Source of the DNA: Lithospermum erythrorhizon | Lineage: Eukaryota > Streptophyta > Magnoliopsida > Boraginales > Boraginaceae | NCBI GenBank assembly: GCA_019722365.1 | Contig: JADFUC010001683.1 | Location: forward strand, 744,001 to 808,000 | DNA: 64,000 nucleotides | Direction: 5' to 3' | Shown here: piece after piece, positions 1-12,012 of the stretch | Layout: every line of letters begins with the position of its first letter | How positions within the stretch are numbered: position 1 is the first letter of the stretch | The notes under the pieces: model-generated | What the model was told of the DNA's origin: nothing | Seen by the model: the letters and a program-made list of their open reading frames with translations, nothing else | Database searches by the model: none | Made by a program: the position numbers and the translations under genes

Positions 1-86
1 CTGCATGTTCCCTTAGTTCTTAAAAGTCTTGGCGGACTAAGAAAATTCTTCTGCATGTTCCCTTAGTTCTTAAAAGTCTCGGCGGA
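1..86. repeat. 36-bp direct repeat, two copies
   Basis: Bases 1-36 and 51-86 are the same 36-base sequence (starting ctgcatgttcccttagttct) with one mismatch. The spacer is 14 bases. It lies downstream of the GH79 exon on the minus strand, so it may sit in that gene's first intron. Function unknown. Confidence 0.85.
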
Positions 87-134
87 CCCCTGGACAAAAC
101 TCTGGAAGTTATAGACAACAGACAACATATGCCC

Positions 135-225
135 AACGCCTATAAAAAAGGCTCCCGCCTAAGTGGGGTAAGATAGTATGCAGCCTTACCCCTGTAATTG
201 GAGTGCGACTATATACACATTAAAG
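135..225 (-). mobile_element. SINE-like fragment (Au-type)
   Basis: The stretch has the pattern ggctcccgcctaagtgggg, then gcagccttacccctgt. This is the complement of the 5' end of the tRNA-derived Au-type SINEs common in flowering plants. Related fragments occur at 19530-19595 and 23885-23960, so a dispersed family is visible within the window. Family naming is from general knowledge of plant SINEs; only the shared motif is seen directly. Confidence 0.5.
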
Positions 226-792
226 TTTAGAAGGCAAACATGTTATTAAAGGGAACAATTCTTGGTTATCTACTACCTCTAGATTTCGTATTTTCCTACT
301 CCGCCAGCCACTGTGAAGCTAACCATGTGATTATTATTATTTCCTCTGTTCTTATTTGAATGGCCTTATTATGTTTACATCAACAAAATGTGACAAGGAG
401 GGAGTGAAACTTTTTTACTATGAGTGATTACTGAGGTTTCACATACCATTAGATTTCAAATTATTCAATCTTGAATCTCAGTTATCTTACATCTTAGCTA
501 GATTGAAGAGGTTAACCTCTCACTATAACTACAAAGGAAAAAACAAAAAGAGTTGCAGGCTTGATAAAAAAAAAAACAATGCGATATTCAATTCAGTGAT
601 TAAACGATTAAGCAAAAAATCAACCAACTTTCAACATTACAGATAACATTTTCTGAAAACATGAGTTTGCACTACCTACGCTTCTTATATATCGTGAAGT
701 AGTAGATAGTGTTTGCACTTCGCTCATAATACTCCATATAATACTAATGTAAAACAGATGCAATCAAATGGATGTATAAAGTTATACCATAC

Positions 793-1044
793 CAGATTGA
801 GTAAAGAAGCATGCCCCCAAGCACAAGTACCATAATCACATTTCTCGGGAGGCCACCAATCCAAAGTGGCACAAATGAAATCACTATCTGTTCTTCCAAT
901 GGTACTTTTCCCATTCACAGAAACAGTGCCTTCAACAATTCCACCCCATCCTGCAGCCTCAATGTACACCTTAACATCAAAGCTAAAAACACTAAACAAA
1001 CAAACCCAAATAAATAATCTCAGTTGTAGTCCCAAAGATTTCAT
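793..1044 (-). CDS. Heparanase-like GH79 protein, first exon (partial)
   Basis: The exon encodes 84 residues. A hydrophobic signal peptide is followed by a segment containing GTVSVNGKSTIGRTDSDFIC and then ATLDWWPPEKCDYGTC, ending HASLLNL. That block is the conserved N-terminus of plant heparanase-like glycoside hydrolases of family 79 (endo-beta-glucuronidases, which also include baicalinase of Scutellaria). They are secreted or cell-wall enzymes acting on glucuronic-acid-containing glycans. The exon ends at a GT donor right after HASLLNL, a usual intron position. An upstream ATG at 1066-1068 would add eight residues; the 1044 start was chosen because it gives a cleaner signal peptide. The next exon, carrying the rest of the barrel and the catalytic glutamates, is not present in bases 1-792. 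The gene therefore continues beyond the left edge or is a fragment. Confidence 0.75.
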
Positions 1045-1068
1045 TTTACAACTTAAAGATTCCACCAC

Positions 1069-1584
1069 CTTTCAACTTTCAAGATATATGATATATGATG
1101 TAAATATATATAAAATATGTATCCAAGTAGACTGTATTCCAATGCTAATGCTAGATAATAATATGGTAATGTGGTGATCTGAAACACTCAAGATCACAAA
1201 ATGGTAAAAAGATATTGTGAGTTGAGTTTCTTGAAAGTGATCAAGTAGTTGAGTTGTGAAAGTACTTGTTAGCAGTGGTCCAAATGTACAATGACTTTAT
1301 TTCTTTGCTTGAGGATAGAGGAAGCTAGAAAATGATTGATGAACTACTTAGGGAAAAAATGAGCAAGACTTATTTAGCTAAGGTTTTACTCTGTTTAAAT
1401 CATTTGCATGTGACAACAATATGGGACAAGTAAGTAGTACCAGTACAAGAAAACCGATTGAATAAGAGGCAGATCGTGCAGAACAACCATGTGACGATAA
1501 AAGATCATCATTAAAAGAGACAATGAGTTCTTATCTATTACATTCGGTTAATATGTTTTTAAAAATTATTTTATAAAAACAAAC
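1069..1584. other. Upstream region of the GH79 exon
   Basis: AT-rich DNA with no credible ORF. It should hold the 5' UTR and promoter of the minus-strand heparanase-like gene. No clear TATA box could be fixed with confidence. Confidence 0.4.
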
Positions 1585-3200
1585 AATGCATGTTGTACAT
1601 AGTCAAAATTTAATAATTAAATTAAATTTATTTGAATTAGTTAAATTAATTAATGAAAGATGAATTGTACGAGTTACACGTGTCGATTGGGGTTTCGATT
1701 CAAAATCCAATGAAAATCGAACACGTATTTACCTGGCGATTCTATATATTTTACCCACTAAATTAATTAAAGTGGTGAAATTATTTTATCATTAATAAAG
1801 CCTAATTATAATATTAAAATAGGGTACCTAAATTGGATTAAAATAATATTCTCGTAAAAAAAAATCTAATAAAACGAAGTTTTCTTATTAAACGAATCCC
1901 TAAATCTACGATCCGATAAAAAATTAAACTTAGCCATGGAATAAAGTTGGCGGCTCATGAGTATTCTCCAAGAAAAATTATCGACTTTTTATAATATATT
2001 ATTATTTTATTAAATATCCCATCTGCCCAAATCTCGCCTCCAAATTCAATCTGCTAAAATTAAAATACGCGCTGATTATGGGATCAACCAATCTAATATA
2101 ATCCGAAGTCTATAACAACCCCTATTTCATTCGAAAATTTCCATCCCGAAACACACGAAAAAATATAACAAAAGCTCCTGCTATAACTTGAAGATAAAGT
2201 TAAGAGCTCAAAAGTTATTTCTTCATTAAAACCTCAAGACCGCTGGGCTATTCGTATAGTGTATTATCAAATCTTCAACCTATGTTCTAAAATGCGCGAC
2301 TAAATTCAAGAATTAAAGGAAACACAAAATCTTCAACTCGCACTCAAAATAAAGGCCTGTACCAGTACAGCGCTGAATTGTCGCACAAACACGCAATTTC
2401 ATGATCAAGACCTTAAAAATTGGATTTAGAATTTGATAATTGCATCTCATAAATCAAATAAACTACATGATAATAAACTACATAATTAAGCTATAAATGA
2501 CTCCTGTAGTAAATCATATGCAAGATATAAGACGACAAAATTTCGTTTCAATTGCCTGAAAATACCTGAGTAAAACTGCTATGCATCCTTCTAATGAAGA
2601 CAAGCATATCCTCTCGATGCACAAGACTAAGCCCGGATAAGCCGACAAGACTCGAACTCGCCTAGCTTTACGAGATCAAGTTGTTAATGCCCTCTGCTGT
2701 ATTACAATGAAATCGTCTAAGTCCTGACTCAAGTCTGCATACCATACTCTGTAATGCTAAGGCTCCTCGACTTTTTATCATATCCAAGTCAAGACCAAGT
2801 CCAAATACTAAGTCTTCTATCCAGTCTAGAGATCACATTGATCCAGACTTCTATCCAGTCTCACCTCCAAATTGAGGCACAAATCCAAATACAGCTTAGG
2901 ATCATACAACGGTCTAAGCACAAATTCAAGTCCAGCTTAGGATCATACAACGGTCCAGGCACAAATCAAGTCCAGCCCCATAGTAGGCGCCTAAACCAAG
3001 ACTCAAATCCAAATCAAGTCCAAGACTACATCAAATCCAAGCACAGCATCTCAAGCAGTCAACAATCGTTTTGAAAGAAACAATGGGGACGATAATGAAC
3101 TCAATCGATTTGATAAATTGTTTTTGTACCTAAATAGATTTCCCAAAGGGGTTTTATTGTATTGGTGCTCATATTTATAAATAATAAAATCTTTCTAGCA
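1585..3200 (+). mobile_element. 5' LTR of an old Ty3/gypsy element
   Basis: About 1.6 kb that recurs, with many substitutions and small indels, at 6712-7728 plus 16530-17243. Matching landmarks include ttatttgaattagttaaatt, catgagtattctccaagaaa, the cattcgaaaatttccatccc block, tcacctccaaattgaggcac, and the end tttataaataataaaatct. The 3' border near 3200 is where similarity to the right copy stops (tctttctagca here, tctttctaaca there). The 5' border is approximate. Inside, a 22-base sequence (agcttaggatcatacaacgg plus two) is repeated at about 2893 and 2933. The divergence between the two LTR copies implies an old insertion. No matching primer-binding site was recognised after 3200. Confidence 0.7.
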
Positions 3201-3699
3201 AGCATAAATCTTTTGCACGCTGTGTGGACTATCTCTACTATTCCTCATTGCCGACTCAAAATGGTTCTCCGAAAATTAAACAGCATTCTTTTCTCCATGT
3301 TCCAAGTGATTACTACAAGGTGGTCTATCGTGATACATAGATCTCAAATCCGGTGCGTGGTACTACTAATCACGCCAAGTAAACCAAGCAAATTCTCCGG
3401 TAGCCTCTTAGAGCTTGAAATCGTGACGGAGGATGTAACATCATGTTGTGGTACTACATTCAACCCATCCATGAAGTGGGCGATTAAGTCAAGCATTGCC
3501 TCACATCGACTTTCCAGCCTCCTATGTACGATCACGATGATGCATTACCACACCTTGGAGGAGCAAGTAGCTTCCTAGCAAAGGTGATTAAATACATGGT
3601 CAAGAATTGCAACTCCAAAGTGAGGCATTATCCAACATGGCTGGGAAGATGCAAGAACATGAGTTAAGATCAACGGGTAGTGTAAGGCAACCCCGAGGA

Positions 3700-4480
3700 C
3701 ATCAAGTTTCAAGAGGCGCCTAACACCTCAAAGGATGCACCAGAAACTCATCTTACTCCACCATGTCAAGCCTCAAGCATGTCTCATGGACAACCAACAA
3801 AGATGGTGAAGACCCCATGTGTCTCAGCTGATGGGACCATACCCGCAACACAACTCAGGGAGTTCATATTGGGGCAATCAAAGACAATCAGGACGAGGTC
3901 ACACCCTCATACTCCTATGTCAAGCCCTACACCTCCCGCATAGATAAGTTGAAGATGCCTCATGGCTATCAGCCTCCCAAATTCCAAATTTGATGGAATT
4001 GGAAATCTCACAAAGACATTGCCCACTTCCCTCGAGACATGCACAATGTTGGGACGTATGGAGACTACGGTTAAATAGCTTCATTCAATCACTCAAAGAA
4101 ACACATTTGAATGGTACAATAACCGAAGCCGCCTAGCACGCTTGTCGGGCGCAGATAAATGTGAATTCCTAAATTCTTCTTCTTCAAGATTCAACGCATA
4201 GCTAGTATGATAGGCTAACTAATGCCATGTAACGCATGATGAGCTCGTAATGTACTTACAAAATGTACGGAGGTTCTGAAAGCCTCGAAATGCAAAGATA
4301 GATCACGGGAAATATCGCTTATCGCATGTGCATTCAAGGCATGCACTGAGACCTGCAATATATCTTGCAAGGTATGCTTTCCGTAACTTTCGAAAGCAGC
4401 CTATCAACTGCAGCTCGCTTTGGCTACTGAAAGTTAACCATAATTGCCAACAAAGCGAAGTGGATACGAGTATATCAACA
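3700..4480 (+). pseudogene. Decayed Ty3/gypsy gag
   Basis: Pieces of a plant gypsy gag capsid are readable in shifting frames on the plus strand: YVKPYTSRIDKLKMPHGYQP, then HNVGTYGDY, a SLKETHLNGT-like stretch in place of SLKGNAFDWYT, and near 4327-4370 CIQGMH-stop-DLQYILQG. The stop replaces the tryptophan usual in MHWDLQYILQG. Gag forms the retroelement particle. Several stops and frameshifts make it non-functional. It fixes the element's orientation as plus and supports the flanking LTR call. Confidence 0.7.
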
Positions 4481-5544
4481 TCCATGCTCTACAATGCCAA
4501 ATTTGAAGATGCATATCTCGAATAGCCATATAAAGAAGATGTACATGTCACAACTTCCAAGTCAACAAAGTCCTCCTTCAAAGCTAAAAGAATATAAAGA
4601 GATACTAAATATGGAAACAAGATTCGGCCCAACGCCGAAAGAGACGCAAGCTAAAGAATATCTATTCTTCGACCTCGCATCGCCCCACAATCCCAGCGCG
4701 CTAATAAATGAAAAGCTCATGAGTCGCCGAGTCCGCCGACCAAGATGCCAATGTAAGTACCGAGCCAAACTGCTGCGTATCACCGCCGCTTGGTCAATCC
4801 TACGTAAGTCTTTCACCTTCAAAGAAAAGGTGACGGGTCATGGATCGCGGACCATATCCTCGGTGAAGACATGCTTCGTTGTAAATCACGCGACCTTCGC
4901 CACAAAACACATAAGATTACCTGACAAAAAGTGAACCCACGGAGAAAGCTTACCGTGATAACTCCATGTCAAAGCTCGGAAGCTTCATGCTACATGCTGA
5001 GAAAGGAAATCCCGATCGCAAATAAGCAGCAAAGACGGCGCCCCAAGGCTCTAAAAATACATCAACTAAATAAGAAGATACTACACCAAAGTTAAATGGG
5101 CAAGAAAATCAACCACCAACTACTGGAACAAGAAACCACAAATAGGTCTCTCCATAGGTCGTGGACAAACACAAAAAGAAAAGACGATTCAAAAGATCAG
5201 CGCAGCCAAGTTAAGTAAACTGCATCAGCAGGCTAAACATCAAATAACAAATTGATCCTCCAAAACTTGGGGGCAAACAACAAAGACAAAAAGATGGTCT
5301 TCAAAAGATTAGGGACAACAAGCCAAGCAGCTGCACCCAAAAGGCCAGACACAAAAAATTCACAACAAGCTTCATTTTGTATTGCAATCAGACAGGTGCA
5401 CGTAATCTCTCATATTTGGAATATGTCAATACGTTAAGTATATAAAGTACAAGCTCCAACAAAAATAGAGTGAAAGATCAAGTGTGGGCCAACCCCTCTA
5501 TTCAGATATACACTTTTCCTACTAAAGCCATAAAAAAAATGCAT
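4481..5544. other. Internal retroelement DNA, no gene seen
   Basis: Interior of the same LTR element. A 146-codon open frame at 4494-4934 has no recognisable domain or coding character, so it is not called. No protease, reverse transcriptase or integrase motifs could be read here, so the element has lost or never carried pol at this point. Confidence 0.5.
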
Positions 5545-5574
5545 AACGATCCTAGATAGGAGGATAAACTGTTT

Positions 5575-5830
5575 ACTGCTCTTGATATGAGTCTAAACTG
5601 CCCACATTCTTGATTAAAGAGAAGAAACGGCTCCATTCTCCTTGATACGAGAATAAATTGTCCCCTCAGTTTCTCCCTCGATATTTAATCTAAACCTGCT
5701 CACAATCTCCTTGACATGAGAACAAACTGTCTCCATACTCCTTGATATGAGCCTAAACTGTCTACAACCTCCTTGACATGAGAACAAATTGTCTACCATC
5801 TCCTTGACACGTATAGCTAAACTATTCACA
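5575..5830. repeat. ~31-bp tandem repeats in the retroelement interior
   Basis: A unit resembling ctccttgacatgagaacaaa followed by ctgtct recurs at roughly 30-32 base spacing, near 5638, 5708, 5738, 5769 and 5801, with degenerate copies earlier. It is minisatellite-like. Tandem arrays of this sort in the non-coding interior are common in Tat/Ogre gypsy elements. Confidence 0.7.
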
Positions 5831-5892
5831 CATACCCTCAGAAGAGTATAAAACACTCTACCTTCTAGATCTAGTATAAACATCCACCCCCA

Positions 5893-5950
5893 TGAACTAC
5901 GTTTTGACTTGATCCCAATGGGTACGTAGGCAACTTGGCAACCCCAAGTC
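5893..5950 (+). other. Tat/Ogre-type internal signature
   Basis: The stretch reads gaactacgttttgacttgat, then gggtacgtaggcaacttgg. An actacg...ttgat...tacgtaggca string is a recurring non-coding landmark of plant Tat/Ogre gypsy elements (from general knowledge). It agrees with the gag fragment in assigning the element to that lineage. Confidence 0.5.
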
Positions 5951-6199
5951 CAGTCATAACCTTAAATAAATTTCATATTGTCCCATATGCAATAAACATG
6001 GATCAACTACTGTCAAAGGTGCGAAGACAATATCCACCCCATCGTGCAAAGACGATCAAATTCATCACAGAAAGTTAAGTCAGGAACATATCCCGACAAG
6101 GCTATCCACGGTCTGGACAGAGAAACAACATCTACCAAGCTCCTAAGCAGTGGAATTAATTTTAAACCTACAAGATGTTGAAATTAATTACCCATAAAA

Positions 6200-6605
6200 T
6201 TAACATGACTTAAATTCATGTTAAATCTATCCGGAATTAATTTTTAACATATCCCTGGAGGATTAGAAATTAATTCGAAACTCGTGGAGTTAATTTTAAA
6301 TCTACATGCTGAATTAATCTCATTAAGTTTCATATTATGACTTAAAATTCATGTCGATTTATAATTAATTTTCTCTCAAGGTCCCTGAGATATGGATTAA
6401 TTCTAGAAATTGTAATTAATTTTAGACTTTCAATAAGTCAGAGTTAATTACTACAAATAGTTAACATAACATAAAATTCATGTTGATTATAATTAATTCT
6501 CTACACATCCTAGAGGATCTGAGATTACCTAAAGTAATCCTTAAACTCTCAACAAAAGTAGGACTAACTATCCCAAATACTTGACGTGACATTAAATCCA
6601 TGTGA
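6200..6605. repeat. ~130-bp tandem repeat, about 3.5 copies
   Basis: The phrase catgacttaaattcatg or its variants recurs near 6204, 6335, 6464 and 6584. Each is followed by attaatt-rich DNA and a ccctgag/cctagagg-like phrase. The period is 120-130 bases. It lies just upstream of the 3' LTR of the gypsy element. Confidence 0.7.
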
Positions 6606-6711
6606 AAAGGGTGTAGCATCGCATTCAAAACCAAGGCCGCTATTGTAAAGGATCGTTTAGTTAACCCGACATACCATGCATGCGCCTTTAGTTCATGACA
6701 TTTGTAGTATT

Positions 6712-7728
6712 GCAATGAAATTTAATATCAAGTTTAATTAATTTAAATTTATTTGAATTAGTTAAATTAATTGATGAAAGATCATTGTACGAAGTTACAC
6801 GCGACGATTGGGGGTTTCGACTAAAAAATCCAATTTAAAATCGAACAAAGGGTTCCCCGATATTTTAGCCACTGAAATTTTAATTAATTGGTGAAATTAG
6901 TTTTATCATTAATAAAATAATTTATAATATTAAAATAAGTGCTCTAAATTTCATGATTAAACAATATTTTCAAAGTAAAAATCTAATAAAAACGGTATTT
7001 TCTGACAAAACGAACTTAAAACGTTAATTGACAAAAACATAGGGTAAACTTACTCTTGAAATAAAGTTAGCGGCACATGAGTATTCTCCAAGAAAGAATC
7101 GGCATATTATTATTTTATTAAATATCCGACTCGCTCATATCAAGCCAAAATTTAAATTACAAGATCAAAATCCAAATCACATGATCAACCAATCGAAGAG
7201 AGCCCAGTTTGGCAACACTCCCTATTTCACTCGAAAATTTCATCCCCGAAACACACACACAAAATACAACAAAAAGATCTCGAGAGAATCTCTAAAGATA
7301 AAGCAACAACTTAGAAGTTATTTCTTCATAAAACTTTCAAGATTGCTGCTTATTCAGAAAAACATCAAATCTTCAACCTATGTTCTAAAACAAGCGCCTA
7401 AATCTGGAAGAACCTGAGTGAAAAATACAAAAATCTTCAACTTCGCACTGCAACAGCCTGCACTAGGGTAAAAGGCTGGAATTGCCGCACAAACAATGCG
7501 AATTTCAATGATCAGCACTAAACCGATCAAAACTGACACCGTATCTCATAAATCAAATAAAGTACATGATTGCCTATAAACGACTTCAGAAGAGAAATCA
7601 TGCGCAGTGGGATATAAGACGATAAATTGCCTAGTCATCGGAAAACACGGAGTGCTCGCTAAGGCATCATCTGACAAAGCATAATTATATCCTCTAACAT
7701 CACGCATTCAAGCCCGGATGTTCGATAA
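6712..7728 (+). mobile_element. 3' LTR, left part (interrupted)
   Basis: Degenerate copy of the first two thirds of the LTR at 1585-3200. It stops abruptly at the CACTA terminus at 7729. The rest of the LTR resumes at 16530, where an acgagatcaagt phrase matches the left LTR near 2680. This shows the transposon landed inside the LTR. Confidence 0.7.
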
Positions 7729-7739
7729 CACTACTACGT

Positions 7740-8780
7740 ATTTTTGCCACGCGACGCCAAAAACGCCACAAATGTCGACAGGCCTTTCATGACGCTTTCT
7801 ACGGCGAAATCAAAACGCAACATATGAGCCACGCACAAAAAATCGAACGCCGCAGTAAATGCGTCATACACAAACAAGTATGATAGATTTTAAGTGACGC
7901 TTAAACGCCACCATCAATGGAATAACTGTAATTAATCTTAATAAACCGTCCTAAAAATTCACACAAATTAAGACACTTAATTAAGAAATTTATTAATATT
8001 AAGATAATTAAATTATTCCATACGTGGGAAAATCATTTCACATGAAAACACACTTAATTAAGAAAATGTACTTAAGATTAATATAACTAGATTTTAGCAT
8101 GCAAAATTAACACTAATAAATATTAAATAAATTATTAAATTGATATAATAATAATGTATACGAATGGCCAAATTTTATATTTAATTAATTAATTTATAAA
8201 AATATAATAATATTAACCGCGCTCTTAAAAACGCTATACAATTAATATTAGATAAATAATTAAATCTGAGAGAATAATAATATAGACGCCTATAATAACT
8301 TTCACACACTTAATATTAATTAATTAATTTATAAAATATAATATTAGTCCCAAATATAAAACATTGCCACCATTAATATTAGATAAATACCAAATCGATA
8401 TAATAATATGATTTATAATCATTGTTAATTTTAATATTAATTAATTAATTTAAAATATAATATTAACTGCTACCATAAAAACGCTACACTAATAATATAA
8501 AATAAATAATTAAATTGATATAATAATAATATGGACGCCATAATAACGCCACACACTTAATATTACTCAATTAATTTATAAAATATAATACACATGGAGC
8601 TTACAAAAACGCCGCACTAATAATATAAAATAAATAATTAAATCGATATATTAATAATAAGCACGCCGTAATAACGTCGCACCCTTAATAATAATTAATT
8701 AATTCTATAAACACACATACTAACGAGATAAAAAACGTCACATATTTAATATTAAATAATTAATTTATTAAATATAAGAA
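7740..8780. repeat. Left subterminal repeats of the CACTA element
   Basis: Repeated short motifs (aacgccac, aacgtcac, acgctacac) alternate with AT blocks such as taatattaattaattaattt and aaataaataattaaat. Spacing is about 60-65 bases in the better-preserved part from about 8130 to 8760. These probably represent arrays of transposase-binding sites, expanded. Confidence 0.6.
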
Positions 8781-9955
8781 TAAACAACGTCATATAAACG
8801 CTAATCATATAATGTAATAAAAAAATTAAATAATAGATTTGCTAATAAAGAATATAGTAAATATAAAAACAAAATATCAATTTTAGTAATATTTAAATAT
8901 CAGATATATATATAAACAAAATGAATAAAAATATAAACATTATTTAAACATTGAATATGCACATTCATAATAAAGAATATTAATTATTTTGATTAAATAT
9001 AAACAACTATTTAAACACTTATTTTTCATACTAGAACCAAATAATAAACAAGTTAATATATAACAAAAAACAAGCTTTTAAGAAAAATATAATATACCTC
9101 AAATCAAAATTGGAATGCTACAAAAAAAAAAAAGACAAGTTAGTATATAACATTATAATAAAAACTATGAAATCAATACAATAATTTAATAACTAAATCA
9201 CAATGTTAAAACGGCAAAAACGAAAATTACCAAATTTCAAAAGAACATTTAAAGATGAAGAAAATGGATTTGTTATAAGAGTACGATAGGGAGGAGATGG
9301 ATAGATACACGATTTTTTCACTTCAATTTCCCCGCTTATCGCAAACGCCGTAAACCCGCCATACTATAAAGCCTTTTCCCGCTTAGTCAAATTTTTTTGT
9401 CCCCTAATAACCCAACACGCCACAATAAATGTCATACAAAAAATTACGAGATGACGTAAAATAAGATAACGTCACGTAAATGTCAGACAATATCTTTTAT
9501 ATTAATAAATTAAATCATATAACGTCATAAAACGAAGCATAGGAAAAAATTAAATCATAAAATACTTTGTTATACAACACTATTATAACGCCGCTAAAAA
9601 TGTCATATGATATCTTTATATTAATAAATTTAATTTAGAACGCCGCAAAACTTAATTTAGACAAAAATGAAATCATAAAATACTTTGATTTTAATAAATT
9701 ATTATCATAACGTCACAAAAATGTGATATAATATCTTTATATTGAATAAATTAAATCATAAAACGTCACACAAACGACATAGATACAAAAATTCTTTCAA
9801 ATACAATACCAGAAACTGAATGAAACTCCCTGCAATAGATATGAAACTCCTTACTACCAATATTCCTCAAATTGTATAATACATATATCAAATAACTCAT
9901 TTTATAAAATAAATGTTAAATAAGTACATAATACATTATATTATTAGATAACGTG
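8781..9955. other. AT-rich CACTA interior, no gene seen
   Basis: Very AT-rich DNA with scattered acgtcat/aacgcc motifs. No readable coding segment. Confidence 0.4.
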
Positions 9956-10175
9956 CACTAATAATTCTCGTCATTCTCATCATCGTCATCGTCGTCCTCA
10001 CTTTCTGCCTCATTATCTTCATTTGTAAATAATAGCGGGACTTCGTCATCATCATCGTCATATAAACCCATTGTCACAAGAATGTTACCATTATCTAGCT
10101 CTATTGTTGGTTGAACGTGGTATCGCACCGGTTGCTCTTTCTCTTCCCGGTTAACCTCGACATCGCCATCTTCTT
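9956..10175 (-). pseudogene. Acidic C-terminal segment, possible CACTA protein remnant
   Basis: The minus strand reads openly for about 70 codons: NIQEDGDVEVNREEKEQPVR, then YHVQPTIELDNGNILVTMGL, then an Asp/Glu-rich tail ending DDDENDENY and a stop at about 9956. Acidic, low-complexity C-termini follow the DUF4216-like part of plant CACTA proteins, and the position inside the element fits. Similarity is weak and the upstream exon(s) are not readable, so the identity is an inference. It could also be a captured host fragment. Confidence 0.4.
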
Positions 10176-10179
10176 GAAT

Positions 10180-10860
10180 ATTAGCCTTTAATCAATTCGA
10201 ATTCTGCAAATGTTTTTGATGCAACCACCCATTCAAGATGTTTCTTATCATCTGGTGGCATAGAAAAATGAAATAGTTAAGGTCAGCAGCGATTTGAATT
10301 ATTATCCAATCACTTCGTGGAAGAATGGTGGTCGCCGATTCAGAAATGTCCGAGGTCAACTTTGTCAAAGTGGAATGCTGCAATGGAAGGATCCCACAGA
10401 GAGAAGATACTATATTGGGTCTTTTAAAAAACAACAAATGAAATTACAATTGGAAAAATTAGTCAAGATTCTGCTTTAGTTGTATCGGTATCTTATTTGT
10501 ACATTTTGTCTATTAATGTAATACATTAACTCTATGTTAATGCATGAACTCATTATGTTATTGGATATCTTTGTTTTGCAACGATAATTTCGTGCTTCAT
10601 TTTTGTGTGTTTAATACTTGTTAATTATCTTATATCAATACAATTATTATATTTATACATAATTCTATTTAATAAATAAAGACAATAAATATTCGTAATA
10701 TTTTAAAATCTATTTATATGTATTTTTCAAAATGAGATTTTTAAAAGTGTAGGACGTGTATATGGCATAAGAATTATCAAACGTCACACACATGTCATAT
10801 CTTGTAATTTGTTTTTTAGATAAATATTTGCTGCATGAATCTATTATCTTTAATCAATTT
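10180..10860. other. CACTA interior, no clear gene
   Basis: Short open frames exist on both strands (for example 10294-10479 plus and 10192-10437 minus) but overlap each other and show no family motif. They may be remains of the same transposon gene as the acidic segment. Not called. Confidence 0.3.
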
Positions 10861-11154
10861 AAATAATTAAATCGATATAATAATAATACAACGCCATACT
10901 TAACGCGTCATACACTTAATATTAAATATTTAATTATAAAATATAATAATATCCAACACGCCATAAAAACGCTACACTATTAATATTAAATAAATAATTA
11001 ATAATAATATCAACGCCATAATAACGCCACACACTTAATATTAATGAATTAATTTGGCAAAATATAATAATATTAGCCATGCCATAAAATGTCACACAAT
11101 TAATATTAAATAAATAATTAAGTCGATATAATAATAATATCAACGCCATGTCAA
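10861..11154. repeat. CACTA AT-rich tandem array, part 1
   Basis: Start of the alternating array continued at 12010-14545. Units contain aacgccat...cacacttaat followed by attaatt-rich and tataataatat spacers. It is interrupted at about 11155 by a different sequence. Confidence 0.65.
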
Positions 11155-12012
11155 CGCCCGTTGGTACGTAAATTTATTCAATAATGTTCCAATTAAATTA
11201 GTTAATTAAATTCCAATTTAACATTTATTCGTTGGAATTTAGTTATTTCTCCAACTACGCGGTTCAATTAAATATTTACATGTGACATTTATTATCAAAT
11301 TATAAATTGTCACATTAAAAATTGGACCGTCGAATTCTGGTCCGTCATATGAGAAATGAGATCATAATAAATAATTATTTCCTCCAAAAAAATATTTGGA
11401 AATAATTAAAGGGCTGGATAATTATATCTTTTAAATAAATAGAAAGATACTTATCGAATAAAATCATATAATTATTCTTTAATTGCCGGGGCACATCATC
11501 GTGAGTGCTCGCTCTCGGCATTTCCAGTCGGGGTCTGCCCGGCTCGAGACCAACTCAGTTCGCACTGCCCTGGGAATCCAGTTCTCATCACTCCATTACG
11601 CCTATAAATGGTATTATCATTCATTTTGTGGATGGAAATTCATTTGCAAAAAGACAAAAGTAGGCAAGAGAAAAGCCCACAAATTGTAGAATCCTCCTCA
11701 ACATTCAAGTTGCATTTGAAACTTCAAGCCTTTGAATCTTCAAACATTCAAACATTCAAGTCTTCAAATCCTCAAACATCCAAAGATTCAAACATTCGCC
11801 ACATCAAGCTATTCAAGCCCTTGAATTGGAAGCCACAAGAACATCCGCTGCTCAAGCTATGTTGTTCTAATCGTTCTCGCACAAGTTCAAGCGCCTCGAC
11901 TCAGAGCAATGTTATAACGGTATAATAAATGTAGATCGCATCAAATCATATCAATAACATTTCTTTCAGCAACCGCTTTATTCCTCGTCTTCGCATTCTT
12001 TAAGGAAATTTG
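11155..12012 (+). mobile_element. LTR-like insertion (possible solo LTR) inside the CACTA array
   Basis: About 0.85 kb of non-repetitive, GC-richer DNA cuts the AT-rich array, which resumes immediately after. It has a TATA-like cctataaatgg at about 11600 and then a run of ttcaaacattcaa-type short repeats (about 11740-11800), a pattern often seen in the R-U5 part of plant LTRs. No coding region is present. Exact TG/CA ends and a target duplication could not be fixed, so solo LTR is an inference. Confidence 0.45.

Noticed and set aside
3162..3578. 138-codon plus-strand open frame
   Set aside because: Begins within the LTR end and has no recognisable motif; chance frame next to decayed gag.
4494..4934. 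146-codon plus-strand open frame
   Set aside because: Inside a decayed retroelement, overlapped by an opposite-strand frame. No domain, and composition is not coding-like.
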